Source of the DNA: Oscillospiraceae bacterium
GTDB lineage: Bacteria; Bacillota; Clostridia; Oscillospirales; Acutalibacteraceae
Assembly: GCA_009784445.1 (NCBI GenBank)
Contig: WRBQ01000017.1
Coordinates: forward strand, 1-37,217
Length of the DNA: 37,217 nucleotides
Direction of reading: 5' to 3'
Shown piece after piece: positions 14,438 to 22,342 of the stretch; the first letter of the stretch is position 1, and each line of letters opens with the position of its first letter. The notes below the pieces were generated by a model. The model saw only the letters and a list, made by a program, of their open reading frames with translations. It had not been told where the DNA came from and made no database searches. The position numbers and the translations under genes were made by a program.

Positions 14438-15628
14438 ATGAACAATGTTATCGTAATAGGCGCGGGGCCTGCGGGGCTAATGGCCGCGGCAACGGCAGCA
14501 CGCGCGGGTGCACAGGTCACACTATATGAGCGCAACGAAAAACCAGCGCTTAAGTTGCGCATTACTGGCAAGGGGCGTTGCAACATCACCAATGCCACCA
14601 CGGCGCTTGAGCAATTGATTGCCCATGTGCCGGTGAATGGCCGCTTTTTGTTCAGCGCGTTTAGCCGCTGGATGCCTGCGGACACCATTGAACTGCTGGA
14701 AAGTTTGGGCGTGCTCTGCAAGGTGGAGCGCGGCGGCAGGGTGTTCCCCGAAAGCGACAACGCCCACGACGTTGCCGACGCTCTGGTGCGCTATGCCAAG
14801 CAAAGCGGTGTGAAATTCGTGCACGAGCGCATGACTTCGCTGCCCGAAAACGCCAAAGTGATTGTGGCAACCGGCGGTATGAGCTACCCAAAAACCGGCA
14901 GCACCGGCGATGGCTATGACCTAGCACAACAGGCGGGGCATACTATTGTTGCACCGAAGGCATCGCTGGTGCCCTTAGAATGCCACGAGGGTTTTTGCAG
15001 CCGTTTGAGTGGCCTTGCGCTGCGCAACACAGGCTTGCAGGTATGGGACAACCAGCGCTGCCGCACGATATATGAAGACCAAGGCGAGCTGTTGTTCACC
15101 CACTTTGGCGTGAGTGGCCCCATGGCGCTGAGCGCAAGCTCGCACATGCGGGAGATGAGCCCGGATCGCTATCAGTTATGGCTTGACTTGAAGCCCGGGC
15201 TTACACACGAAAAGCTGGATGCTCGCATTGTGCGCGACTTTGCCGAGCAGCCCAACAAGAACTTCATCAATGTGCTCAACGCGCTGCTGCCAAAGAGTTT
15301 GGTACCGGTGATTGTGCAGCACAGCGGCATTGCGCCGGGCACGAAAGTCAACCAAGTGACGCGTGAACAACGTGCCGCGCTGGTGAATTTGCTCAAGCGC
15401 TTCACGCTGACGGTGACGGCTTTTCGCCCGCTTGAGGAGGCGATCATCACCAGCGGCGGTGTGAGTGTGACGGAAATTCACCCGAGCACGATGCAGTCGA
15501 AGCTTGACCCGAACTTGTATTTCGCTGGCGAAGTGATTGATGTGGATGCCTACACCGGTGGGTATAATCTGCAAATTGCGTTTGCGACCGGTGTATTGGC
15601 CGGAGAAAATGCCGCAAAGGAGATATAA
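14438..15628 (+). CDS. FAD-dependent oxidoreductase, HI0933/BaiN family
   Basis: 396 residues. It begins NNVIVIGAGPAGLMAAATAARAGAQVTLYERN, an FAD-binding dinucleotide fold (GAGPAG at 7-12 with the closing Glu). KLRITGKGRCNITN follows, the signature of the HI0933-like (PF03486) family. The C-terminus ends YFAGEVIDVDAYTGGYNLQIAFATGVLAG, the second FAD contact. Members are flavoproteins of largely unknown substrate; some related clostridial enzymes (BaiN) reduce bile-acid intermediates, but that should not be assumed here. ATG 14438 has AGAGAGG about 7 nt upstream. It sits between miaA and cmk, with 1 nt between its stop and the cmk start. Confidence 0.88.
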   Translation: MNNVIVIGAGPAGLMAAATAARAGAQVTLYERNEKPALKLRITGKGRCNITNATTALEQLIAHVPVNGRFLFSAFSRWMPADTIELLESLGVLCKVERGGRVFPESDNAHDVADALVRYAKQSGVKFVHERMTSLPENAKVIVATGGMSYPKTGSTGDGYDLAQQAGHTIVAPKASLVPLECHEGFCSRLSGLALRNTGLQVWDNQRCRTIYEDQGELLFTHFGVSGPMALSASSHMREMSPDRYQLWLDLKPGLTHEKLDARIVRDFAEQPNKNFINVLNALLPKSLVPVIVQHSGIAPGTKVNQVTREQRAALVNLLKRFTLTVTAFRPLEEAIITSGGVSVTEIHPSTMQSKLDPNLYFAGEVIDVDAYTGGYNLQIAFATGVLAGENAAKEI

Positions 15629-15629
15629 C

Positions 15630-16304
15630 ATGCATAGTAACTTGAAGCAGGTGGCCATTGATGGGCCAAGCGGTGCGGGCAAAAGCACCATTGCACAGGC
15701 GGCGGCACGGCAGCTGGGTTGGGCGTATATCGACACCGGGGCGTTGTATCGCGCCATTGGCTTGGCGGTGATGCGCAGCGGTGCCAACACCAAAAATGAA
15801 GATGCTGTGGCGGCGTGCCTGCCTGTGATTGAGCTTGACGTGCAGTATGTGAACGGCGAGCAGCAAGTGTATATTGCCGGAGAAAATGTGAGCGAGGCAA
15901 TACGCACGCCCGAGGCTTCGCTTGCGGCAAGCGATGTGGGCAAAGTGCCCGCTGTGCGCGATTTTCTGCTGCAATTGCAGCGTGATCTTGCCGCTGCGCA
16001 GCCGAGCATACTGGATGGCCGGGATATCGGCACAGTGGTGCTGCCGCATGCGCCGGTGAAGATTTATCTGACGGCTTCGGCAGAAATGCGTGCACAGCGC
16101 AGGCATAGCCAGCTGGCCGAAAAGGGCATTGACGAGCCCTTTGAGAAAGTGCTAGCAGAAGTCAACGCCCGCGACGAGCAGGACATGAACCGCGCCATCG
16201 CGCCGCTGCGCCAGGCCGACGATGCGGTGCTACTGGATACCACCCACCTGAGCCTTGACGAAAGTATTCAAGCTGTTGTGCAGCTGATTCGTAACGCAGT
16301 GTAG
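15630..16304 (+). CDS. cmk: Cytidylate kinase
   Basis: Phosphorylates CMP and dCMP with ATP. 224 residues, the normal length. P-loop GPSGAGKST (12-20), DTGALYRAI, and LDGRDIGTVVLPHAPVKIYLTAS are all family hallmarks. ATG 15630 has AAGGAG at 7 nt; the longer frame starting inside the previous gene is rejected on that ground. The last codon and stop (GTG TAG) coincide with the first bases of an R1 repeat, so the repeat sets the C-terminus. plsC follows 103 nt downstream, the usual clostridial order. Confidence 0.93.
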   Translation: MHSNLKQVAIDGPSGAGKSTIAQAAARQLGWAYIDTGALYRAIGLAVMRSGANTKNEDAVAACLPVIELDVQYVNGEQQVYIAGENVSEAIRTPEASLAASDVGKVPAVRDFLLQLQRDLAAAQPSILDGRDIGTVVLPHAPVKIYLTASAEMRAQRRHSQLAEKGIDEPFEKVLAEVNARDEQDMNRAIAPLRQADDAVLLDTTHLSLDESIQAVVQLIRNAV

Positions 16305-16392
16305 GCGCGCATAGTGCGCGTCCGCCTGTGAGTAAAACACACTCGTTCTATCGTTTTCATCAAAACTACGGACGGCCAATGGCCGCCCCTAC
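16301..16392. repeat. R1 palindromic repeat, copy f
   Basis: 92 bp from GTAGGCGCGC to GGCCGCCCCTAC, with the palindromic arms GCGCGCATAGTGCGCG and GGCCAATGGCC. It covers most of the cmk-plsC gap and contains the cmk stop codon. Confidence 0.75.
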
Positions 16393-16407
16393 AATAAGGA
16401 GTCCGCC

Positions 16408-17046
16408 ATGTTTAAGTTCAATCGCGTGAAACCCTATGCGTTTTATGGGGTGATGAAGTATCCGCTTGCGGGGCTTGTTCGCCTGCTGTTTAAGCTGGAG
16501 GTGCATGGGCGCGAAAACTTGCCAGCCAAGGCGGGCGGGGTGATTATTGCCTGCAACCACTTGCATGCGATTGACCCCGGTTTTCTGGTGGCTGCCACCA
16601 AGATGCGCTGGCGCTTCATGGCCAAGCAGGAGCTGTTTGAAAGCGGGAAGTCGCGCTGGGCTTGCACGCACTTTAATGCATTCCCCGTGCGGCGAAGCGT
16701 GGTGGTGGACCGCCCGGCGATTGATTTTGCGGCCAATGTGCTGCAAGATGGCCGCGCTGGGTTGGGGATTTTCCCTGAAGGCACGCGCTCGGCTGATGGC
16801 AAGCTGCTGCCCGGCAAACACGGTGCTGCGGTCTTGGCTCGCAAAACGGGCTCGGCTGTGCTGCCGTGTTCGCTGTATTGGGACGGCAAGCTGCGGCGCG
16901 GCACGCGCGTGACGGTGCGCATTGGCGAGATGATTCCCTTTGCGCAGCTGGGCATGGGGCAAGCACCCAACAAGCGCGAAAACGCTGCCGCCACGGCGAA
17001 AATCATGGCGGTGATTGGCGAGCTGCGGGCGCAGGGACACGGATAG
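16408..17046 (+). CDS. plsC: 1-acyl-glycerol-3-phosphate acyltransferase
   Basis: 212 residues. It makes phosphatidic acid from lysophosphatidic acid at the inner membrane face. The HX4D catalytic motif is NHLHAIDP (His51, Asp56) and the substrate-binding motif is IFPEGTRS (121-128). FPVRRSVVVDR marks the third conserved block. The N-terminus has one weak hydrophobic segment. ATG 16408 has AAGGAG at 6 nt. The cmk-plsC pair is common in Clostridia, where ispH often follows; here lysA follows instead, from its own promoter. Confidence 0.9.
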   Translation: MFKFNRVKPYAFYGVMKYPLAGLVRLLFKLEVHGRENLPAKAGGVIIACNHLHAIDPGFLVAATKMRWRFMAKQELFESGKSRWACTHFNAFPVRRSVVVDRPAIDFAANVLQDGRAGLGIFPEGTRSADGKLLPGKHGAAVLARKTGSAVLPCSLYWDGKLRRGTRVTVRIGEMIPFAQLGMGQAPNKRENAAATAKIMAVIGELRAQGHG

Positions 17047-17115
17047 CCACCTGCGGTGGGGCATCGTCGCTTCGCTGTGCACGACTACAGTTTTCATAAA
17101 AACTCTGGATGGCTA
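17046..17115. repeat. R1 internal module, copy g
   Basis: GCCACCTGCGGTGGGG, GTCGCTTCGCTGTGCACGAC, then TTTTCAT. It matches the reverse complement of the middle of the mutS copy (11307-11409), but the GTAGGGGCG ends are missing. Confidence 0.6.
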
Positions 17116-17134
17116 TCAGCTGTCCAGTTTTTTC

Positions 17135-17163
17135 TTGCATTGTGCCATAGGATATGTTATAAT
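17135..17163 (+). promoter_or_regulatory. lysA promoter
   Basis: TTGCAT (17135-17140), 17 nt, TATAAT (17158-17163). The start codon is only 28 nt beyond the -10, so there is no room for a lysine riboswitch. Confidence 0.85.
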
Positions 17164-17190
17164 AAACACATCCAAAATTAAGGAGAGATC

Positions 17191-18477
17191 ATGTTTACAT
17201 CGGATTGTTTGAACGTTAACGAAAAAGGGCACCTCACCATTGGCGGGGTGGATACGCTTGACCTAGCGGCGCGCCACGGCACACCCGTGATGGTGATGGA
17301 CGAGGCGCAGATTCGCGCAAACTGCCGTGCCTATACCAGCTCCATTGCGCAGTATTATGGCGGGCATGGCATGGCGCTTTATGCCTCTAAGGCCTTTAGC
17401 TGCAAGGAAATTTGCCGCATTGCCAAGGAAGAGGGCATGGGGCTGGATGTGGTGTCGGCCGGCGAACTTTACACGGCATTGCAGGCTGACTTTCCGCCGC
17501 AGCACATCTACTTTCATGGCAACAATAAGTCGCTTGCGGAGCTGGAAATGGCTCTGGACGCAGGCGTGGGCTACATAGTCATTGATAACATGCAGGAAAT
17601 TGAATTGCTTGAGGGCATGGGCAAGCCTGCGCAGGTGCTGTTGAGAATTAAGCCCGGGGTGGAGGCGCACACACATGAGTTCATTCGCACCGGGCAGATT
17701 GACTCAAAATTTGGTTTTGCCCTTGAAACCGGCGAGGCCATAGCCGCTGCACGCGCCGTTGTGCAAACGCAGCATCTGAGTTTGGTGGGCATTCACTGCC
17801 ACATTGGCTCGCAGATTTTTGATGTGGCTCCCTTTGAGCTGGCCGCACAGGTGCTGCTTGGCTTCATGGCGAAAGTGAAAGCCGAACTGGGCGTTGAGAT
17901 GAGCCAGTTGAACCTAGGCGGCGGCATTGGCATTAAGTATTTGCCCGATGACGCTGCACCGAGCTACACGGTGTATTTCGAGCACGTGGCACAGGTGATT
18001 GAACAGCAATGCGCGGCGCTGGGCTTGACCAAGCCATTTTTGCTGTTGGAGCCGGGGCGGTCGATACCGGGACCGGCGGGCATTACGTTGTATACCGTGG
18101 GCAATGTGAAGGAGATCTCCGATGTGCGTACTTATGTTGCGGTGGACGGCGGCATGGGCGACAACCCGCGCTACATGATGTACGGCGCGAAATATACCAT
18201 TCTTAATGCGGCCAAGGCAGGGGAGCCCGCCACGGAGACCTACACCATTGCGGGGCGCTATTGCGAAAGCGGCGACCTACTTGCCGAGCATGCTCTGGTG
18301 CAGCCGCTGCAGCCCGGCGATGTGCTTGCGGTGCTGAGCACTGGGGCGTATAACTATGCCATGGCCAGCAATTATAATCGTGTGCCCAAGCCGCCGGTGG
18401 TGATGATGCGCGACGGCGAAAGCCGCGTGATTGTGCGTGGGGAGACCATTGAGGACATGGCGAGGTTGGATGTATGA
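17191..18477 (+). CDS. lysA: Diaminopimelate decarboxylase
   Basis: 428 residues. This PLP enzyme decarboxylates meso-diaminopimelate to lysine. The PLP lysine is Lys67 in ALYASKAFSCKEI. HCHIGSQIFD, LGGGIGIKY, LEPGRSIPGPAG and the cysteine block GRYCESGD (about 354-361) follow in the expected order for an alanine-racemase-fold type III decarboxylase. ATG 17191 has AAGGAG about 6 nt upstream. The usual N-terminus is slightly shorter in other groups, so the start is well but not fully fixed. The stop overlaps the next small gene by 4 nt (ATGA). Confidence 0.93.
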   Translation: MFTSDCLNVNEKGHLTIGGVDTLDLAARHGTPVMVMDEAQIRANCRAYTSSIAQYYGGHGMALYASKAFSCKEICRIAKEEGMGLDVVSAGELYTALQADFPPQHIYFHGNNKSLAELEMALDAGVGYIVIDNMQEIELLEGMGKPAQVLLRIKPGVEAHTHEFIRTGQIDSKFGFALETGEAIAAARAVVQTQHLSLVGIHCHIGSQIFDVAPFELAAQVLLGFMAKVKAELGVEMSQLNLGGGIGIKYLPDDAAPSYTVYFEHVAQVIEQQCAALGLTKPFLLLEPGRSIPGPAGITLYTVGNVKEISDVRTYVAVDGGMGDNPRYMMYGAKYTILNAAKAGEPATETYTIAGRYCESGDLLAEHALVQPLQPGDVLAVLSTGAYNYAMASNYNRVPKPPVVMMRDGESRVIVRGETIEDMARLDV

Positions 18478-18794
18478 AGATGAAGCACATTTGGTTGAGC
18501 GCAGATAGCCCTGCGTCAATTTATCTTGTGCCAGATGCTGTGGCGAACAATCTGCGCCTGTACATTGATGATTTTTATAAGTGGATGCAGAGTAGTTCTG
18601 CGGCCGAAAAACACAGAATGCCTACTGGTTTTGGCGGAATTGGTTTATGCTTTAACGACTGTGATTTTATTGCGTATTTGAATGATTGTGTTTTCAAGGA
18701 TAGGCCATGCAAACTGATTGAAACAACTCTTTATGGTCAGGAAGATGAGATCGCAGAGAAATATCCGCGTGACATGTCCGGGTTTAATTTCTAG
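18474..18794 (+). CDS. Small protein of unknown function
   Basis: 106 residues, overlapping the lysA stop as ATGA, so translation is likely coupled; a second ATG at 18480 would also serve. The sequence includes SPASIYLVPDAVANNLRLYIDDFYKWM and FGGIGLCFNDCDFIAYLNDCVF, with four cysteines and no signal peptide or membrane segment. The DNA is visibly more AT-rich than lysA, with codons such as TTT and TTA, which may point to later gain. No family recognised. Immunity-like small proteins have a similar size, but nothing here supports that beyond length. Confidence 0.6.
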   Translation: MKMKHIWLSADSPASIYLVPDAVANNLRLYIDDFYKWMQSSSAAEKHRMPTGFGGIGLCFNDCDFIAYLNDCVFKDRPCKLIETTLYGQEDEIAEKYPRDMSGFNF

Positions 18795-18832
18795 GCTAGT
18801 TGATATGGGCGGCAGCAAACCGCGCACCCCCA

Positions 18833-18900
18833 GTCGTCGCGCCGCAACTGATGAATGAGCGAGGTTAGTTCGCGACGACAGCCCCCGCGAATCGCGAGGG
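18833..18900. repeat. GC-rich inverted repeats
   Basis: GTCGTCGCG (18833-18841) pairs with CGCGACGAC (18871-18879); a second small hairpin CCCGCGA-at-CGCGAGGG follows. No gene is seen here. It could be a degenerate mobile repeat or terminator remnants; no T-tract follows. Confidence 0.45.
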
Positions 18901-18975
18901 CCGCTCAGGAAACGATTTTCTTTGGCTTTCGTTAAGCCGACTATGGCGATAAAATAACACAACGGAGGTATCCCT

Positions 18976-19344
18976 ATGCAATTCAAATTCGTACACAACA
19001 ACATCAACGTGCGTGACCTAGAGAAATCTCTGGCGTTTTATGCCGAGGCGCTTGGTCTTGCGCCGGTGCGCGAAAAAACAGCCGCCGATGGTAGCTTTAA
19101 ACTTGTATATCTCGGCGACGGCACTGGCGGGCACCAGCTGGAGCTAACTTGGCTGCGCGACTGGGATCGCGCGTATAACTTGGGCGACAACGAGTTTCAC
19201 TTGGCGTTTGAGACGGAGGACTTTGCCGCTGCGCTGGAAAAACACAAGGCAATGGGCGTGGTGTGCTATGAAAACCCGGGCATGGGCATCTACTTCATTG
19301 CGGACCCCGATGGCTACTGGCTGGAAGTGCTGCCGAAGAAGTGA
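18976..19344 (+). CDS. Glyoxalase/VOC-family protein
   Basis: 122 residues with two beta-alpha-beta-beta-beta modules: FVHNNINVRDLEKSLAFYAEALGL and NEFHLAFETEDFAAALEKHKAMG. The four metal-ligand positions of GloA look present: His7 (FVHNN), Glu in HQLELT, His in NEFHLAFE and Glu in DPDGYWLEVL. It may thus be a lactoylglutathione-lyase-type enzyme removing methylglyoxal. A related VOC role is possible, since Bacillota often lack glutathione. GGAGG lies 7 nt before ATG 18976. A glyoxalase-II-like hydrolase is encoded at 23513-24145, though not in the same operon. Confidence 0.85.
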   Translation: MQFKFVHNNINVRDLEKSLAFYAEALGLAPVREKTAADGSFKLVYLGDGTGGHQLELTWLRDWDRAYNLGDNEFHLAFETEDFAAALEKHKAMGVVCYENPGMGIYFIADPDGYWLEVLPKK

Positions 19345-19431
19345 GGAAAATCCTGCCGAGGCGCGACAAACAGGTAAACATACACGCGATGCAGCTGGTT
19401 ATTGCGTTTGAGCAGTAGAAAGGCGGCAGTG

Positions 19432-19881
19432 ATGAAGAAAATTTTACCGCTAGTGCTGGCGTTGGTGATGCTGGCGGGTCGCTCACCTGCGCAGGATGAT
19501 ACCGAGGTTGAGCAAACGACTCCGCAATACCAGCCTGTGTCGGGGCTTGTGGTGAGCAACGTTGTTGCCACGCCCGCAGGCATGACCTTCACGCTGGAAA
19601 ACCGCTCGCATGCGAATTTATATTATGGTTTCCTGTTTAATGTAGTGCGCTACGAAGGCGGCCGCTGGGGCGATGTGCCGATTGTAGCTAGCGTGCTATG
19701 GCCAGATTTGTTGCTTTTGCTGGAGATTGGTGAAACGAAAGAATATGCGGAAGATTGGACGCACTTCTTTGGTGAGCTGCCGCCGGGTCGATATATGTTT
19801 ATTCGTGAGATGAGATGGGATGAAATGCACCGCCCTGACCCCGCGCAAACGCAGCATTTGATGATTGAGTTTGAGCTGTAG
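19432..19881 (+). CDS. Ig-like exported protein, degenerate lipobox
   Basis: 149 residues. A signal-like N-terminus (MKKILPLVLALVMLAG) is followed by Arg where its neighbour has the lipobox Cys: LAGR here, LAGC in the protein encoded at 19895-20791. It is then probably cleaved as a secreted protein or stays anchored by its N-terminus. The rest is one Ig-like domain: VVSNVVATPAGMTFTLENRS, ending LEIGETKEYAEDWTHFFGELPPGRYMFIREM, similar to the bacterial Ig-like (Big_14-type) pattern of DW-x-x-x-GEL-x-PG-x-Y. ATG 19432 is preceded by AAAGG. The start could be the adjacent GTG. Binding partner unknown. Confidence 0.75.
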   Translation: MKKILPLVLALVMLAGRSPAQDDTEVEQTTPQYQPVSGLVVSNVVATPAGMTFTLENRSHANLYYGFLFNVVRYEGGRWGDVPIVASVLWPDLLLLLEIGETKEYAEDWTHFFGELPPGRYMFIREMRWDEMHRPDPAQTQHLMIEFEL

Positions 19882-19894
19882 AAAGGTGATTGCG

Positions 19895-20791
19895 ATGAAA
19901 AAGATGACTTGGCTGCTGGCGATGCTATTGGCAGTGGTGATGCTGGCGGGATGTGCAAGCTTATTGCCGCACACGCGGCGAGATGTTCCTTCCACGCCCA
20001 CACGCGGCGAAACCAATGCCACTGGCCCGTTTAACATTCACGTGCGCGGCGGCAATGGCTTTGATTTTGGCTTCATTCTGCGCAACAGCAGCGATGAGAT
20101 TTTCTTCTACAGCGACGCCTATCGGCTGTATGTTTACGCCGACAGCTGGCAGTTGCATCACGAGCACGAGGGCAGCGGCGCGGAATATTATCTGCGGCCG
20201 GGCGCGGTGCGGCAGATTTTTGTGCCATGGGATGGTCGTAGTGGCAATAGGCAGATTGAGCCGGGTAACTATCGTCTGGTGATGGAGACGCTTGAAATTG
20301 AGTTTGAGCAGCTGCACTGGAGCGACGAAGCGGGCTTGATGGTGCAAGGCGCGGCGCAGCGGCAAAGCTGGATTGACTTTATCATGGCTGGGGAGCCTGC
20401 GCCAGATGCTGTGGTGAGCGGCGTTGCTGCAACGCCTGCGGGCATGAGCTTTAAGCTGCGCAATGACTCGGCTGACGGGTTTTTCTACGGTTATGCGTTT
20501 GATATTGCACGTTATGACGACGGCCAATGGGTGGCTGTGTCGTATATTATTGATAATGCAGCTTGGTTTGCATTGGGCTTTACGCTGCTGTCTGGTGAAA
20601 CGCAGGACTATGAAATTGACTGGGCGTGGCTATTTGGCGAGCTTGCGCCGGGGCGGTATATGTTCATTCGTGATTTGTCGCTGACCACGGAGTCGTTTGT
20701 GGAGACGGTCAATGATGGAGAACAGTGGAGCGATATTCATCATCGCTACCCCACGGAAGTGTATTTGATGATTGAGTTTGAAATAGCATAA
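19895..20791 (+). CDS. Two-domain Ig-like lipoprotein
   Basis: 298 residues. The signal peptide ends in the lipobox VMLAGC, so it is an outer-face lipoprotein. Two Ig-like domains follow. The first (about 45-145) has FNIHVRGGNGFDFGFILRNSS and ends EPGNYRLVMETLEIEFEQ. The second (about 175-298) is closely similar to the protein encoded just upstream, with VVSGVAATPAGMSFKLRNDS and DWAWLFGELAPGRYMFIRDL. The two genes are thus a tandem duplication, 13 nt apart. AAAGGTG precedes ATG 19895. A strong terminator follows at 20801. Function unknown; likely a surface binding or sensing role. Confidence 0.8.
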   Translation: MKKMTWLLAMLLAVVMLAGCASLLPHTRRDVPSTPTRGETNATGPFNIHVRGGNGFDFGFILRNSSDEIFFYSDAYRLYVYADSWQLHHEHEGSGAEYYLRPGAVRQIFVPWDGRSGNRQIEPGNYRLVMETLEIEFEQLHWSDEAGLMVQGAAQRQSWIDFIMAGEPAPDAVVSGVAATPAGMSFKLRNDSADGFFYGYAFDIARYDDGQWVAVSYIIDNAAWFALGFTLLSGETQDYEIDWAWLFGELAPGRYMFIRDLSLTTESFVETVNDGEQWSDIHHRYPTEVYLMIEFEIA

Positions 20792-20800
20792 AAATAGAAA

Positions 20801-20834
20801 GACAGCATCAATTAAGGTGCTGTCTGTTTTTTGT
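20801..20834 (+). terminator. Rho-independent terminator
   Basis: GACAGCATC-AATTAA-GGTGCTGTC stem followed by TGTTTTTT, directly after the Ig-like lipoprotein gene. Confidence 0.85.
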
Positions 20835-20837
20835 GAT

Positions 20838-20862
20838 GTAGGGGCGGACAAAGTGCGAGCCG
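20838..20862. repeat. R1 end fragment
   Basis: GTAGGGGCGGACAAAGTGCGAG, the typical R1 left end without a matching right end, immediately before R2 copy 2. Confidence 0.4.
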
Positions 20863-20871
20863 AAAGCTAGG

Positions 20872-21039
20872 TCGCTCCGCGAGCCTTCCTCAGTCGCGCG
20901 ACGCGGCAGCTCCTTCCCGGGGAAGGAGCCAAGGGGCTTAAGAGGATAACGATACCGTAACTTGAAGAAACAAGCTTCGGCTCCTTCCTCGGGAAGGAGC
21001 TCCCGACCCCGGGGAGGGTGAGGAAGGTTCGCGGAGCGA
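20872..21039. repeat. R2 MITE-like element, copy 2
   Basis: 168 bp with the same terminal inverted repeat as copy 1 (one mismatch on the right). The core (20929-20982) reads AAGGGGCTTAAGAGGATAAC onwards, in the orientation of copy 3. It fills the gap between two convergent genes. Confidence 0.8.
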
Positions 21040-21082
21040 CGAGATTTGCTTTTGTTCGCGGCTGTTCTCGATCGCCCTAAAT

Positions 21083-22342
21083 TCACACCTCAAATTCCGC
21101 AAAATCAGCCTCCACGCCGTCTTCTTGCGCGGTTTGCGCAAAAACAAAGTCGCCGCCGGCGAGGATATCCGCCACGCGCGTGCCGGAGCTTTGGTAGGCC
21201 AAGTTGAGCAGCTCGATGAAGTCACGAATGACCTCACGCGGGGTGATGTGCTGCGCCGCACCCATGCGCGCGAACTCCAACTGAAGGAACTGCGCGATTT
21301 CCTCGGGCGTGACGCTGTTTTGGTAGTCGTATAACTGCGCGTGCAGGGCGGCGAGTTTTTCGCACAGCACGAGCAGTTCTTCGTCGCTCAATGGCGCCAA
21401 GCGAATGACCGGGGCGAGTAAATCGCGCACACCGGTGCTGGCAAAACGGCCCTCGGCCAGCCGCGAGCGCAGGGCATCGTAGCTGAACAGGCCCTTGTCG
21501 CTGTCCTCCAGGGCTTGCGGGGTGACGCCCATGATGAAACCGATATGCTGCGCCTTGCCTTGCAGGGCGTCGTTATACATGCTGAGCAGTTTTTCATAGT
21601 TGCATTGACGCGTGGGGCGGTGGGGAATGCGGAAGAGGTTAACGAGTTCGTCCACCATCACCAGCATGCCTGCATAGCCCGCTTGCACGGCAAAGCCCGC
21701 AAGCAGCTTGAGAAAGTCATACCAGTTGTCGTCGTTAACAATGAGGTTGATGCCGATGGCTTGCTTTGCCGCTGTTTTTGTGGTGTATTCCCCGCGCAGC
21801 CAGCGCAGCACGCGTGCTTGGGTGTCATCATCGCTGCCATGAAATGCTTGCCAGTATTTTTGCAGTGCTATGCTAAAGTCAAAGCCGTGCACTTGCTCTT
21901 GCATGGCTTGCAGGGTGGCGGGCAGTTGCTCTTTGCTGATTGCCGCTGCCCAGCGGTCCAGCAGCAGTGGCAGTGCGCCGCCGTCGGGTTTGGTACGGGT
22001 GCTGAGGTTGCGCACAAGTTCTTGGTAGGTTGCGGCGCCTTGGCCGCGGCTGCCGCAAAAGCGCCGCTGCGGCGTGAGGTCGCAGTCAAGCACGATGAAG
22101 CCTTTTTCCATCACGTGGTTGCGCATGGTTTGCAGCAAAAAGCTCTTTCCGGCGCCGTATTGTCCCACCAAAAAGCGAAAGGCGGCACCGCCTTGGGCAA
22201 TTTGTTCCACGTCGCGCAGCAGTGCATGAATTTCCGCCTGCCGCCCCACGGTGATGTACTCCAAGCCAACGCGCGGCACAACGCCGCCGCCCAGCGAACT
22301 GAGCACCGCTGCGGCGATTCTGGTGGGGGCTTTGCGGGTCAT
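21083..22342 (-). CDS. DUF2791/BrxD-like P-loop ATPase
   Basis: 419 residues. It starts with AAVLSSLGGGVVPRVGLEYITVGRQAEIHALLRDV, then Walker A GQYGAGKSFLL (60-70) and Walker B LVMVDELVNLF (Asp231, Glu232). This is the DUF2791 (PF10923-type) ATPase family, annotated as a BREX ATP-binding domain (BrxD). In Bacillota such ATPases are often encoded beside a TerB-N/TerB-C protein and a helicase. Here the TerB-C-like gene overlaps its start by 4 nt (ATGA), but no helicase is nearby. I chose ATG 22342, with GAAGG 6 nt upstream, over the one at 22360. The likely role is a nucleic-acid-associated ATPase in stress or phage defence, by family inference. Confidence 0.85.
   Translation of the reverse strand: MTRKAPTRIAAAVLSSLGGGVVPRVGLEYITVGRQAEIHALLRDVEQIAQGGAAFRFLVGQYGAGKSFLLQTMRNHVMEKGFIVLDCDLTPQRRFCGSRGQGAATYQELVRNLSTRTKPDGGALPLLLDRWAAAISKEQLPATLQAMQEQVHGFDFSIALQKYWQAFHGSDDDTQARVLRWLRGEYTTKTAAKQAIGINLIVNDDNWYDFLKLLAGFAVQAGYAGMLVMVDELVNLFRIPHRPTRQCNYEKLLSMYNDALQGKAQHIGFIMGVTPQALEDSDKGLFSYDALRSRLAEGRFASTGVRDLLAPVIRLAPLSDEELLVLCEKLAALHAQLYDYQNSVTPEEIAQFLQLEFARMGAAQHITPREVIRDFIELLNLAYQSSGTRVADILAGGDFVFAQTAQEDGVEADFAEFEV

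Noticed and set aside
13531-14760. 409-codon minus-strand frame opposite miaA
   Set aside because: Shadow frame caused by GC-rich codons; miaA on the plus strand has all conserved motifs.
17164-17190. Lysine riboswitch before lysA
   Set aside because: The leader is only about 20 nt; a lysine riboswitch needs well over 150 nt.
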